64,000 nt of DNA from Siniperca chuatsi. Taxonomy: Eukaryota > Chordata > Actinopteri > Centrarchiformes > Sinipercidae. The notes under the pieces were generated by a model. The model made no database searches. It was not told the DNA's origin and was given only the letters and a program-made list of their open reading frames with translations. The stretch is taken from assembly GCF_020085105.1 (NCBI RefSeq), contig NC_058046.1, forward strand, positions 20,505,675-20,569,674, given 5' to 3'. Each line of letters begins with the position of its first letter. Position 1 is the first letter of the stretch. Made by a program: the position numbers and the translations under genes. Below are positions 12,201 through 27,200 of the stretch, piece after piece.

Positions 12201-15200
12201 AAAAAGAGGCATGAGAAATAAATAGAATAACAATGACAAAAGAATAGAAGTCATATCTCAAAACAACTGAAATTGTGGTGAGAAAAAGGCGCAGCTGATC
12301 CATACCTTGATACCTTCCTCATCATTGACCCTGCGGATCATCCTCACACACATCTCTGTAATCTTACTGAAGGTTGGCTGCTCCAGACAGATGTCTCTGA
12401 GGATCTTGATCACCCGCTTTCTTACGCTGATACCAGTGTCCTGTGCACCAAAACCAATTCAATTCATAAAGGCTTTGTAATATTCTGCAAGCGTTACATC
12501 AAAAACAAGGCTCTTGTTTTCATTTACAAAAGAAACATCTGCATGGGGTGCATTAGCATTTTTCTGCCAATAGGTGGCAGTATGAGACTATAATGAAGAG
12601 TGAACTTCTCATGAACCCTCCTGAACATTTCCATGACAACAGGCACAACAATTTCAATGCGTTCACTTCTCAGATGCTGAATACAAAGAATAAGTACAAA
12701 GCTTGTGTGTTGGACTGCATTTCAACATCGATAGCTTATATTAACAGGGCCATCACAATGATCTGTGTTAATCCTAGACTGCGTGCTACTTTTAAACTGG
12801 CTCCTTATTAAGTATTTCAATCATATAAAAGCAAACTTGAAACATCCAAAATGAATAATTTTAGGCAACTTCTCTTCAAACTCAATCTCTGCAGCGCTTT
12901 TCTATGTAAACTCAGTGACCAGAAAAAATAGGCTTCCTTCCCCCAGTAGAAGAGGCCCCTACTTGTTCCATTTGCATATGTGTTAAACAGGTGCATGCAA
13001 CAGCAACTCCATTTCCACACTAGTTTGGAATGTGAACAGTTTACAAAGAATGAGCATGAAAGGGTTTTAAAGTGTAAAACTCTGGAAACATATTGTGGGT
13101 GCCAGGGAGAAAGGTTTTATTTCTACTGGTGACAATCTGAAAGGTGTACAATGAATGGACCACAAAATGAAGCCACCCAGGTGGCTTGGGCCATAACGAT
13201 CAACTGCCAGTGCATGGTATGATGGTTAAGATCACAACACAAGTGGAGTGCAAAAACAATTTCAATATGTCACGTTATCGCCAGTATGGAGAAACAGCAG
13301 GCAATGTCCTTATCAGTGGAACGGCAATGAGAAAAATGTTCTGTTCTGATAATTCCAGCATCACAATACCAGAATCAGGGTGTGGCGTAAACAGCATAAG
13401 ACAATGAACCCAACATGCACTGGCTCAACATGCATGCATCTGTGCAGTTTGGGGGGTGGTGTGTAGTTGTTTGGGGAGCACTGAACTGACACATCAATAC
13501 CTATAGATCAACATATTCATCGCACAGCATACATAACATAATTGCAAATAAGGTTCATTCATTGATGGCCAGTACTGAATAGTTGTAATTTTTTTCTGAT
13601 AACAACGTACATAATTATATGTACAGTTCATAAAGGAATTGTATAACCTCACAACACAATAATGTGTCTACTATGAGTCTGATTTGGCAACTTACCAGTA
13701 TCCTCTCTATGAGCATGTCATAGTACTGCTCAGTGAGTTGGGGTCTGCTCAGCACAAATCTGCCAAGCAGCTCCACAGCTGCCTCTCTCACACTGGTGGA
13801 GTTGTCCATCAAACGACCATGGACACCGCGCTGCATGTCGGACTGCAGAAGTGGAGAAGAGAGTGTCAGCATATAGCATGGGGGAAAAGAACTACAAGAT
13901 ATATAATATTACAAGAACAAAAGTTAAGATAGTGAACATCATGTACAGCATGTGAAATTAATGAACAATTCAGGCATGACAAACTTGACAAAACATGTCT
14001 TTGCAAACACAGATCCTCACATACCCTTGCCAGTATGCTGGGGTCCACAGCCACGACCTCAGACAGACATTTCATGGCTTTAGTCCTTACAGCAATGGCA
14101 CTTTCCCCAAGGACTCGCAAGATCTATATATATAAAAAAAAAAAATACATCAGCCTATGATTACATAAACAGCTCTTTTTTCAGTTCAACAGTTTACAAA
14201 ACAAAGACAAACCCTAGCCCAAGCCCTAATATCACCTGTATTATACTGTGTGAATGATTTATAGATTATTTTATGTAGCTGCTGGAATTAATTAAAAAGA
14301 CAAAGATATTTATGATATCAATATTCAAATCTTACCTGTGTTAAATAAATATCAAAACTCTGGGCGAACGGCCTCATGGAGGCCAAATAACGCACGATCA
14401 GACAAGAGTCTTCATAGTCCACAGTGTCAGAGTTCATTCTGGAGTGCAGGGCAAAGAGGAAGAAAGTTATACGATTATACAGTCATACAACTGGCAGCAA
14501 CACTGTAACTGACAGGCAGCTGCGACAACAAAAAAGAAACATAGCACAGTGCGATCATGAAAGGTAGGAATAATCAAATAAATTCTTGTTATATGAGTGA
14601 TATGGAGTACATTGCTGAGACATTCACACATCCTTACTTCAGTGTGGCGAAATGAGCCGGCATGGTCTTGATGATGTTGCGCAGGAACTTCTTGCGCTTC
14701 TCAGCACGCTGCATAATTTCACCAGTGGTCTCCATCTCCTTGGCATGCTGTGGTCCGTCTGATGAGTCCTCATCCTTCGGATTCTGGTTCCGCATGGACT
14801 TCTCCGCCTCTGTGGTGGTATCCCGGAACCACTGGGCAATGTAGAACTTTCTAGCAAACTAGAGGTCAAAGAAGGTCTCAGTATCAGATTTAGCTGACTC
14901 AAAGAATATAATTATTTCTTTAGAGTAAGAAATCAATGAAAAAATACTTTCATTAACAAACTGTAAGTGATACTATAAGCCAATATTGTTATGTGTTGTT
15001 TAATTCTAAAGAAAAAGGTGGGGTGCATTGTTGAGTAATTTGAACAGATTACAGCAGCATAAATTTATGGCTAACAATTTCAATGTTTTTCAGTGCTATG
15101 CTTACATGTGGTAGTTACCTACAGGACAGTGCTTTCATATGTGGCTAAATTGCCCATTTAAAGTAATAAACTAAAAGCCAACGTGACATTCCGAACATGC

Positions 15201-18200
15201 ACAAAGATTTCAGATATCTAAAGCTGTTTAAAGTCACCACTTGCACAGTCGAATGTAAACCCACCACCAGTGAGGCATCTGTCTCAGCATTCTCTTCCAA
15301 GTAGTCCAGTAGAGCCTTCTGCAGCTGCTGGGTCTCATCACTACCTGGAGACTATATAACCAGAGAGAAAAATCACTAAAACTGTCATTCACACTCTCAA
15401 TCCATATTCAGCAAAAAGGTTGGGATGCAAATCTTCATGCAAAAGAGAAACTAAACAATAACACACATTTCTGCTTGTGCCATTTAATTTACAGACAGGG
15501 GACAAATTAAAGGAAAAACCTGAATGGAAGAGTGGAAAAAATATCAAATGCAGATGTTTCCGTGCACCAGGGGTCACTGAATGGTTTGGTGAGAATAGAA
15601 ATGAATAAAATGCTACGGCCTTTACAGTCACCAGATCTCAACCCAGTTTCACACCTATGGAACATTTTGGACAAACGTGTAAGACAATGCTCTCCACCAC
15701 CATTTCCATAATACCAATTATATAATATAAACTTTCATCTTCAAATCTATTTAGTGATGTCTTTGTCTGTCTCTGATGCTGTATGTCCTTTTGTTATGTC
15801 TGGCTATGTTTGTTTTTCTTTCTATCTGCTGTACTCAGGTCTCTCTTGCAAAAGACATCTTGATCTCAATGAGATTACCTGATTAAATAAAGGTGGTATA
15901 TATAAATGAGGGAATATCTTGTGGAGGAATGGTGTCCATTCCTCCAGTAGAGTTCCACAGACTTGGCAAGGAGCACTGAAGCTGTTCTGGAGGCTCCTGG
16001 TGGCCTGACTCCATACTAAGACACTTCGTGTTGGTTTTTCCTTTCGTTTGTGACCCATCTGTATTTTTGTCACTATAAACATTAACTTGTACGTTCAAAA
16101 GACAGTGAGGTCATCAAATGTTAAGTTGTTCTTCTACCTCTTGTAGGATACGATCAATTGATCTCTGGTCCATCTTGCTGGTGACTGCGTCCTTCCTTAG
16201 ACGGGCAGCCACTGTGCCCAGGTAGTCTAGAGATGCTACTCTCAGAGCCATCTCTGTCTGTTTATTACTGAACTGGTGTACCTGAAGGGAGCACAGACAC
16301 AGAGAGAGAGAAAGAACATAAGAACAGATGTGAGCAAGAGATACACAGTTGTGACACTTATCATATTACACTTTAGACCATGATTGACTTTCACTTGCAG
16401 GCTAAAAAAGTAAAAATACAATACGAACCCATCCTATCATTGCATTAGTGCATTTAAGATTAATTACTTTCTACTTTAGTGCATCCCAAAGTGTTTAAAT
16501 ACTTCACTGTCACAAATCAAAAAGTAATTCTGTTGATGGCAGACATCTGAGCATGTACAGAGTCCAAAACTAACGTCATAGAAATGTCTTAAGGGACTAC
16601 AACACCAAAGCTTAACATGCAAAGAATACAGACACTCAGAGAATGTAATTTCCAGATAATGAGTTGTATGTCTCAGCGTTAAATGGGTTCCCTTTTGTAA
16701 AAAGGATGGTAAAGCTGCCCCCTGCTATTAATCATCTATTCTTGAAAAAAACTTAAGCACGAACGGTTGCATCTCCAGTTTAAAGAAAGAGCTCTGTCAT
16801 ACTAACCAGTAGTCTGCCAAGCAGACTGAGCAGCAGCTCTGCAGCAGGCCACTCTGGTTTGTTTACTGTCGAAAGCAGGTCCTGGACAAAGTTCTCAAAC
16901 AATGGCCGGTAATCTTCTTCTCCCTGCTTACTGCCACACCTGAGGGAGGGGAAAGACGAAGAAAGTGTCAGAGGAGGAAAAGGGGTAATAACGAGGAAAT
17001 AACAGGAACAAAGGGAACCCATAATGAGATATTAATTAATGGTAGCAACCAGAAAATTAAGACAAAGAAAATTAAAATTAGTAAGGTTTAACAAGCCGGC
17101 AGACTATGTCAACCAACCCTGTAAAGTGTTTTACTACTTGACAGGCTTACAGCAATGTTTTGACCAGTAGTTCCCTAAATTATTTGTATTTCGTGCAGTA
17201 CCAGCATGCACATGGGGAAACATGCACACCATGAGGATGGTGGTGGTTTGATATATTTCTGCTGCCTACAGAGGGCATAACAAACAGTGGCAGAAATGCA
17301 CAAGACAGGTAGCAATGCTCCAAAAAGAGAAAAAGTAGTTGTTATTCAGCTTTTTTCTTCTGCATTAGTCTGCACACTGTGCATGTCAATAAATACTTAA
17401 TGTGACAGAGTACAGCTTTAGTACAGTGCAACTTTGTAATCAAAAAGCACATTTCAAGGCAGGATAGAATGCTAATTACTTTTTGAGGAAGACTGAGAGG
17501 AAGTTTTGTGCTGTTCTCATCGCCGTCTCATATGAGTTGGTTATCAACACATCTTGATCCACCTGGAAAAAAAAGAAAAAAGAACTTGTGAGCAAATTAT
17601 ATGTCTGAATGTATTTCTGTATCTGTTTGTGTTCATATAAATTGTGTATGTGCTTGTGTGGTGGTTTATGTATCTCCTACCTTGTCACACTCTTCAAAAA
17701 TATCCTTGTCGTTGGGGAGATGGACCACACACTGGATCAGTTGCAGCACCAGAGCCGTCACCATTTGGATGTACATCGGCTCTCCATCCTTGTCTGAGCT
17801 GTTCAGCCTAAGAACACAAGAGGATAGAATACATGGTAAGTTTCTATTACGGGTAAATTATCCAGGAAAATAATGGACTTTGTGGGTTAGGGAACACACT
17901 GCCTGGATATTAATTTTGCTACATTGATGGACAGACATAAGCAAGCCTCTCATTTGATGCCTTATCCCTGCAACACCTAATGGCCATAAATTTAAAACAA
18001 ATTACCTGAAATTCCTGAGGGAGCGTTTGCTGGTGGGCAGTCTGGCCAAAGAGGTAAAGATCTCCTCCAAGATCAGCTGTCGATGCTTCTCGTAACGTGA
18101 GAACACCTGGAGACAGGAAATAAAAAGGCTGTCAGTCTCCACCATCATAGTTTTGTAGAACAGTAAAAACACATGCATGGATAAATACACCAATGGATGT

Positions 18201-21200
18201 ACAAAAAAGTCAGAAGGAGGTGTTTAACTGTAAAGAACTGCAATATAATATTCTGGATGAAGTGACCCAAAAAGATGGCCGCAAGCAGTGTCTTTAGATA
18301 AACACTGAATTTCTGTTAAAAAAGACTTACTGCTGTAACTAATTTAATGGCACACAGCTGCAGCTCACTGACATTCTCTACAAAGAACGGCGTGATTCCC
18401 ATAGAAGAAACCTGGAAAAAAAGAGAGTGGCATGAATCATCATCTGGTTTGCAATGCAATTTTTGACTTGATAAACTGATAACATTGTTTTTTAATACTT
18501 TTAGTTTTTACCTGGAGGATGGTGGTGTCTGTAAGTAGTTGGATCTCTAGGAGCTCAGAGATGTTGCTGACAATGTCGCACACTTTGTTGTACAACATGA
18601 TAATCACACGCTGCTTGTGTGTGGAGCATTTCGCACGCTTTGCCTTGGAGCTCAACAGGCCACCTAGATGAACAAGAGTAACCCTGTTAAATTATTTTCT
18701 CCAAGTGTTTTTGATTATGAATGATGATTTTACATACTAACAAATGTTTTCCGTTTCTGTTATGTAATATTTTGCAGACACTCTGTTGAATTAAATTCCA
18801 TATGAATCATACAATAACAGCTTTATAAACACATTTCTTACATGTAATTCAGGGAGTCATTTAGGTTGTTCTACAAATTAATCTCCACCCAAAGTGTACA
18901 GAATTCTGCTCACTGTGAAGCTCACTGAGATGCTTGAAGCTTTATTACAGCTGTAATTTCTGCTACAGCTCATACCTATTGTGCTTAAGGTATATACTTC
19001 AATGCAGGAAAAGTCTATGAAGTCAGTAAAAGATAAAACTGCATTTTCAAGTGATAACCCTGTAGACATCAGGGATCAATTGCTGACAAGTTTGTCCATC
19101 TCTCAGCTAAGTTCTTGGGTAGTATTATGAACACTCATATATTCACCACAAAACTGGTGGACGGTTCTCACACAATCAGCCACATACCAAAACTCATCAA
19201 TTTAGTTTCACTTAGATCACAACCGTATAACACCCAGGCTCATTTAAAAATCAACAAACAATCAAATAAAATAAAGCTATTTTTCTTTGTCCTCACCACC
19301 ATGTGGGTCCACCCTGTAGACTGGGTCGTATTGTGGATACAGTGTGTTCTGAAGATGAAACTTGGTGTATTGTAGCACCCGCTCTATGACGTCTTCTATG
19401 TAGACAGCCTTCGGCATGTGCGATGAGGTCATGATGTTAAGAGCTGTCAGACAGGCGTCTGCTGACTTTGTGACTCTCTCCATTATCAGGTCTCTCCAAA
19501 GTTTCTCCTCATCTTCAGCATCGTGGTCCTGAGGTGATTAAGGAAAAGAATGCAAATGCATTTTACAGAAATAAATATCTGTCTGGGGGCAGACGGTTTT
19601 TATTCATTCTAGCAAAGAAATCTTCTGTAGTATTTTATCAATCAATTTTCTACTTTTGTTGCCAGCGACAGTATCTTTTGATTTTTGTACATGGATCCTG
19701 TATGGATTTCTGCAGTATATCACCACAAATTCTCACGTTAGTTAAATACCACTGCAAAGAATATTCAAAACAGAAAGAGGGAGGAAGGCAGCTCACGTGG
19801 TTCATCAGGGTGGAGAGCTTGGCCCCATCCTGGATATTCTTTTCCAGTATGTTCAGCAGCTTCACCAGCTTGTCTGATGGGATCTACAACAGAGACCATT
19901 ATTTAGACCTATATCTGTAGCAGCATCACACATCCACAACAGTCCAGCTAAAGTCTTTATATCATTATACTATACAGTACCCTGCTGGAGATGCCCATGG
20001 CCTTAATCTTGGCAGACTCGCTGCCCAGCTCATGCAACTGGTGTTTACCAAGCAGCAATTCCTGAGGTATCTCATCATCATCTGCTGTTGGAAAACATAA
20101 AACAAAACATTACACAAAATCACAATAAAATACAGCGAGGTTTGCTGCATTTGGATTTTCAAAATCTACCACAGTGGCAGTTTGCCAGTCAGCACTGATA
20201 TTTACCCATGGTAGTGAAATCCACATCCTCCAGATTCTCCAGTATGTTGTCAATGCTTGCCAAGAACCTCTTGAATGTGGACGAGTCCATCAACTCTTCT
20301 TGTGTCAGCTTGGGTTCATATGCTTTCCGTTTCTTCTGCTTTTCCTTCATCTTCATTTTTCTGGCAACTGAGTGAGAGAAATTTCAAATAATTTTTTTTT
20401 TGCTGTTGTGTGTGTCAGATACCAAACACTGTCTCTCTACAAGTTCATTATTTTTAAGAAACTATCTCTGTTTTCTAGGTTTCAATTTGTTACATTAACC
20501 TGGCACTGACAAGTAAAATATGGATGCAATTCATTTAATGCATCTAATTCCCCAGTCTAATGTGGTATTAGATTTAACCGTGAAGACCAAACAAATACAC
20601 TCTATGCAGTTCTATCACTGTCACACACAAGTGCTATGACACATGACTTGAATACAAACCTTCACTCATGCTGGGTGGTGGTGAATCTTCCTCGGAGGAG
20701 TCTCGGTAGCGGCTGCCTGAGCCTCGTCGGCTGTCCCGGTGCCCGCTTTTACGATGCTCCCCTGAACCACGGCGCTCCCTTTCTTCAAAGTCCCAGGCCC
20801 TGTCTTTGTCCCGGCGCTGCCGCTTCCTTGCAGCTGTAGAGAAGAAAGAAAAAGAAATCAAGCCCTAAAATCTAAAAAACCTGTTATACCAGAATAACAC
20901 TAACCTTTACAACAGTAAATTGGTATCCACAAATAAAGTTTAAATATAAAAATATTTCTCAGTAGAAATGTTCACAAAAAGTAATCTCAACAGGCTTCAA
21001 CTGTCAGCTGAAGTCTTTAGCTTCGTTACATTTTAAGAATATTTCTCAAATCAAATGACCAAACCTTGTGCAAAGATTAGCAGTGAGAACTGACAAGAAC
21101 CCAATAATTTGACTCACACTCTCCATTTGCATCAAAGTCGTCATCCGAGCTGACCTCAGCATATTTCGGCTTCTCATTTACAGTGCTTCGTTTCCTCTTG

Positions 21201-24200
21201 TTCATCTTTACCCTTTCACACAGAGGCATGGTCGACTCAATCTCTGCCAGTAGCTCTGGGGGCAGCTCCTTCAGAACTGCAGGGTCCATACCACCTGAAG
21301 ATTTGACAATAACATTTTCAAGTTATTAACAAAAACTTTTTTTCTTTAAGTGCATGGAAAAACACATTATATAGAAATAGTGAAAAAATGTTCTTACTTT
21401 TGCTAGACTTTCCTGACGAGATCCTGTTCTTTCCAGACTTGCTGTGCCGGATGATCCTTTGGATCTGGTCGACGGAGAGCTTTTTCAGAAGCACTACAGG
21501 CTTGGGCCTCTTCTCAAAGTCCTGCACCAAACCCAGCCTCTCCAGTTTAACCTTGGGCTGGCCCCACGCTTGACTTTCAGTTGACCCACTGCCATCCTTG
21601 TCACGTTTGATCTGGGGGAAAAAAACAAAACAGAAAGGAGTCAGGAAATCCCTCTGAGGTTGTCAAGCTTTAAGTTCAAACTTCAATAAAATTCAAACTT
21701 TGAAGTTTTAGACAGAAAAACATGAGCTTTGTATTCAGAAAAGTAAGCAAAGTAAGATAATAAAATGTAAACAATGAATCAAACTGACTGACATGAGATT
21801 AGTGATTTTGTTGTTAGTTTCCAGTATAGTTCTGATAACAAAGACTTAAAGGAATACTCCACCATTTTTCCAACATTATCTCCATGTCTTGTGAGAGTAA
21901 AGGTCAATGCATGGTGCATTGTCAACACTGCAGTGAAGAGGCAGCAACCCCCCCAGCCACTAGGGGTGATGGGCCAAAACTGGGGATGTCGTTTGTGGAT
22001 GTTTCCACTCGTCAACAAAGAAGTTACACTTCAATTGTTGCCAACATATTAGCATGCCAAACTGAGTTAATACCTCTCTTCCGCCTAGTTTAAAGACTGT
22101 GTAGTCCCTCATTCGTTCATCAATTGTGAATGACTTCCGGAAGGGAGCCGAAACGTCTTGATTCTGAAAACAGTGTCCAGATGACTACGACTGAAACCTT
22201 TTCTATGATACTCTCTTCCGCCTGTTATTTGCTTGACTTTCTGTTGGTTTACCATTTAGTTTGGAACACTGGCTAAGCTAAGCGGCTAGTCAACAGTGAT
22301 TGATAAAAACAATAACGAGTGATCAGCAGTGCAGGATAAACTGGTAGCTGAACAATGCTGCAGGTTTGTTCTGCTAAAGGTGCCGACTGAGAAGTAGGGC
22401 TGAACGATGTCAACATTTTTCACATTGAGATTTTGACTAAAAGATGTGATGTATAATATGTAATCATTACTAACTGGGTGAAAGAAATGAATTACTAAAG
22501 GGCGTTTGACTAACCAGCTAGCAAACATTAGCAAAAGTATCTTTACTTCATAACATAAACCGATTAAGAGCCATTCTGTTGAAGGACAATTCAATTTATC
22601 AAGAAGTTATTTCAACACTAATCATGAGCATACTGGTCTTGATGTTTAGTGCCTTTTTCAATTAAATGCTGAGAATCTTATATTTGTGGATAAAATTTCT
22701 CAGATTCAATCCAATCAATTCCAGCTCAGGGAAGTCTATCTCCTTAGCCAATGCCAAACACTTTTCACATCACGATGTCCAACGCACTACCGATGACTGA
22801 CATACATTGTCGATTAACAATTGCATCAAAACATTTCTTAGCCCTACTGAGAAGAATGGAGAGGAGGTCTCATAGCAAAAGATAGAGACGATAAAGATTG
22901 TTTTTGTGGTTCTCGTTCTTCCTGACCAATGCCAGCAGCCTCTAAACCAAATCAGTTGGAGCTACTTTCCATCATCCAGAGGCTGCATAGCTGGTTTAGT
23001 CCTTCCAGGATGACTCTAAAACATTTCTACTGCAACTTCAACTAAAAAGCACCAGTATTCATTGCAGGTACGCTGTGTGCAAGATTAGCTACCAACTTTG
23101 ATTGCAACATTAAATGGCAGTGTAATCTTGTTTGCTTGGGTGCTAAATATGTCTTCCACACAGTAGCTGCTAGCCAACAGCTGCCACCATGTTCAAATAT
23201 TAGCTCTGCACCTTTTACTGTGGTAGAGGAATATAACTGTAACTGTAACTCATGGCATGTGGCTGCGGGTTGCATCTCTGAACACTGTGTTGACAATAAA
23301 CATTGTAAGAAAGGATGAAATAAATGGAAGCTTGACTGTAAAGAGAAAATTAGCTTTTTTCAGTCCACATTTTTGGGTTGCACGATACTGACAGTGAATG
23401 CTTTCAGTAAACCCACATGCAACATATGAAGTGGAGCATTTCTTTAAGGTACTTGCTTTTAAATAATAAATAAAACAAAACAATTGCTTCTACTTTTAAA
23501 CAGATGGTTAGGTGTGGATTAATGTGATAACAGAATTTTAAGACCAATCCCAGGAATAAACAAAAGGCTTACAAATGGGAAAACAATACAAAACAAAAGT
23601 GAGCAGTGGTGTGATTTGGTTTTGTGAGATTGCAGGCAGTGACAGTTGAATGATTGGTAGGGTGGGTAGATATTTGGTTTGGGTCAGTCCAGATCACCTT
23701 AGGGATCTGGAAGTTCTTCAGTGCACCACTGTGGCCTCCAAGGAGATGAGCAGGGAAAGAGTCTGGAAGTTTAGCACCAGAAGCAGATGAGGCCGGTTTG
23801 CAACCATCTTGCCTATTGCTGCTCCGACCAGGCTCTCCAGTGGAAGAAGCCCGGAAGCCAGACCTATCTCGGTCACTTCGGCACCGAGAGTCAGGGGAGC
23901 GTCGGTCTCGACCACCAGTCTCACTCCGATGCCTCCTATCCCTGTCAGATTCTCGGTCCCTGTCTCGTCCATGTTCCCCTCGGTTCGATGACTTTGGCAT
24001 GTCTCCCCGTCTGTCCGAGGATTTTTCATCATGTCGGTGCTTTGATGACTCCCGACCTTCTCTCCTGTTGTCATGTTTATCGACCCTGTTCTTGATGACT
24101 TCCGGTCGACCATCTGGTTTCAACCGCAAAGCCGTGTCAGAACCCTCCACTGCAGCCGGTCCACTAGCTGGTTCTTCAGGCCAGCGTTGGGCCTCAAGGG

Positions 24201-27200
24201 CTGGAATAGGGGCAGCCAGACAGGGGTCGAGCTGGCCATCAGCTCGGCCTGCCTGCTGGAGGTCGATGCTCACCATAAGGGGAGGGCGGCTGGCACCATT
24301 CCCAGCTGCGGTGGCCTCTTGTGGGGTCAGTTTGCCAGCATTGCCCCCTCCTGTTGATCCACTGCCTGGTGCACCTGTGGGGCCACCTGGTCCCCCCGCG
24401 CCTGGCTCAAGGGGAAATGAGTCCTGTTTTCTTTTCTTCAGAGGCTTGTCTGTAAAGATACATAGACAAAGACATGATGATAAAACAACATACTTGTAAA
24501 ACCTCTAAAGTTATAAATTCACAACTATTGGTTCAGATTTTGAGATATCCTACACACCTTTATCTTGCACCTCCTTGGAGCATTTCTCACTAGCTGCCTC
24601 TCGTTCTATCCTTTCAATTTCAGCGAGGGCATCCAGCTCTGCCTCGTCGTAAGGGGAACTGGGAGGCTGGAGACCACTGGCACCACCTGCTTGCTGGGAC
24701 GCCTGCTGCTGTTGCAGCCGGGCTCCTAGATTTTGTTGGAGAACAGGCACCTGCTGAAAGCCCAGTTCCGCCTCCATATTGTCAGAGTTCTGGTCCATGC
24801 CCGGCACAACCTCACCTGTGATATTGACAAAAAACACTTTTACAGAGTTTTTACAGAGAGTATTTAAAAGATTTATTTTTCGTTCTTAAAAGACATGAAC
24901 GCAGCATACCTCTTTTAGTGTAGTGAAAGTGATTAAGTTTGAAACTGGAGGTGTAGGAAACCGCATAACAAAATATAGGGATCCAGCTTAGATTCTTTAC
25001 TTACCTGGGGTATCGGACTCATTTGACTTGACCCTGGACAGCTTGAGGGTGAGTTTTGTAGAGTCCTTGTTTGGAGAGCTTACAATGTCGTACATATCTT
25101 TCTCCTCTTTCACCGCTGGGGCTTTCTTCCTCTGCTGGAGCTGCTGTTTCTGGTCAGGTCCTCCTTCCCTTGGTGAGGGCGCATATGGAGGTGGTGACTG
25201 CAGAATCAGCGGGGGACGAGAACCCGCTGTGAAGCAACACCAAACAGAGAAGAAAGTTATCCTTCAAAGGCATGTAAAAAGTAGTGCGTAAAACCAGACA
25301 AAGCACTGTGACGACAAGTGACAGTGTTATGTCTACGAGAGGTATTCTACTCTAATAATGTGCCATGCTATGTAGGAACACGGCCACTAAGACTGAAAAT
25401 CATTGGGGCCTTGTATCACTTTTGAGGGATAATGGCCTCAAACTATTCTGTTGCCGTCAAATTCAAATTATGAGTATTACAGAGCATGAAGCATCTTTTC
25501 CCTAAATGGAAAAAAAAGATAGGTGGGGAGTATGCACTGTAGTGCCTCCTTTCCTCTTCCAGTGTCCTTACGTTTGGGCGTTCCTTCACTCCCTGCTGGG
25601 GAGCAGCCAGACTGTGGAGACCTCAGAGGGAAAGAAGGATTCCTCATGGTGGAGTCACCCTCCTGGACAACACACAGAAAAGACAAATATAAGCTACCAG
25701 GTATGAGCTTAACACTGGACTTGCTGCAACCAAAAACTTGCTGCAAAAATATCTTAGCACAGTTAACGGAAAAGTCAAATTTTTGTGCAATTGTTGCCAA
25801 TAAAGCTTCTCTCATGAGCTTCTCTCTGCGGTGTGCAGGTACCTCTCCATTATATTCACAGAACTAATGAGGAGACAGAAATAATTGGAATTTGACACAG
25901 ATGCTTTCCCACAATTCAGAACCATAGTGTTCATTTCAAACACTGCAGAAGAACCTCCTTGCTATCTGCACATCATTCAGCATGTGTTATATGTTTATAC
26001 CAGTATTTTCCCTAAATATCTTTCACTTTCTCCTTGGCATCTTCACTCAATTGGGGGGGGAGAGAAAAATCCACATTGAAAACCAGTGTTGATTTAGAAA
26101 ATTGATAATTGAAAATACCAATAGAAAATAAATCTTAGTTATAAAAACTTAAATAGAACTAAAATTATTAGAAACCTCTATACCTGGTTGGTTAACATTA
26201 CAAAACTGTCCCCCAAGAACTTAAGAATTACCTTTCATCTCTTTAGCCTGAGGCGGTTTGTAAAATCTTGAGCCTGAATTCTTTCTAAATCTGGTTGTGT
26301 AGTCTATTGCACAACAGATATTTATCATTTCAGCAGTGTTGTTCATGTGACAACAATAGTGAGATTCCACATTCATCACAGTGACTTTGTTGTTCGTTCA
26401 TAAATGCCTTGGTTGGGTAGTAAACTAATAATGTATTCAGTTGTACCTCACTGCTCAGTCGGTGTACAATGTTCAGGTAGTCCTCGGTGCCATGTCTGTC
26501 TGAGTGGTGGTTGGCAGCGTTGGCCATCTGCCCCGATACTTTGCCCTCGTGGATATTTCGTATGCCACCTGGAACCATGGGACTGGCCACAGACACTGCC
26601 AGATAAAAGAGAAAAAAAAAGGTAATTTAAAAAAAACAAAGATCTATTATTGAGGTAATTATAACATTGTTGATCATGACAGAAAAAAATAACATGTTCT
26701 CTTATAAACTGGAGATGTGTCCAAAAATTGGTGATAAAGTAAATAAGCATTTACATGGACCAAGGATTTTATTAGAAATGACAATTCCATCCACTATACA
26801 TAGAAAATGTAATTATACTGAATTTACAGGTTGCATACATAGCAAAAATTATTTTGTATGTGATTTGTAATTATTTTGGCTCTCACTTGTTTGGAAAACA
26901 GACGTCTGTCAATCACTAAATGGTTGATGCAAACCTGTTCTTCTTGTTATTGGTCAGATATTTATATAAGTGAACTGGGAGTGTATAATTTAATGCCCCA
27001 GAGCAGGCACTCTAAATGCAAAGCAACAACATCTCAACCAATTACTTTTAATTGTAGGAATTGTTTATTCTATTCATAATGAGAGGGCAATTTTCTAGCC
27101 AAAACTCTTCCCATTACGTAAACCCACAACATAGGATCCTTTATGACTGCAACTGAAAACAGTACATTTTTAACTGTGAAATTCACTGGAAAATAAATTG

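Noticed and set aside
23798..24499. 233-codon plus-strand open frame opposite nipbl exon 10
   Set aside because: Shadow of a GC-rich, Arg/Asp/Ser-rich coding exon on the other strand; runs past both exon borders.
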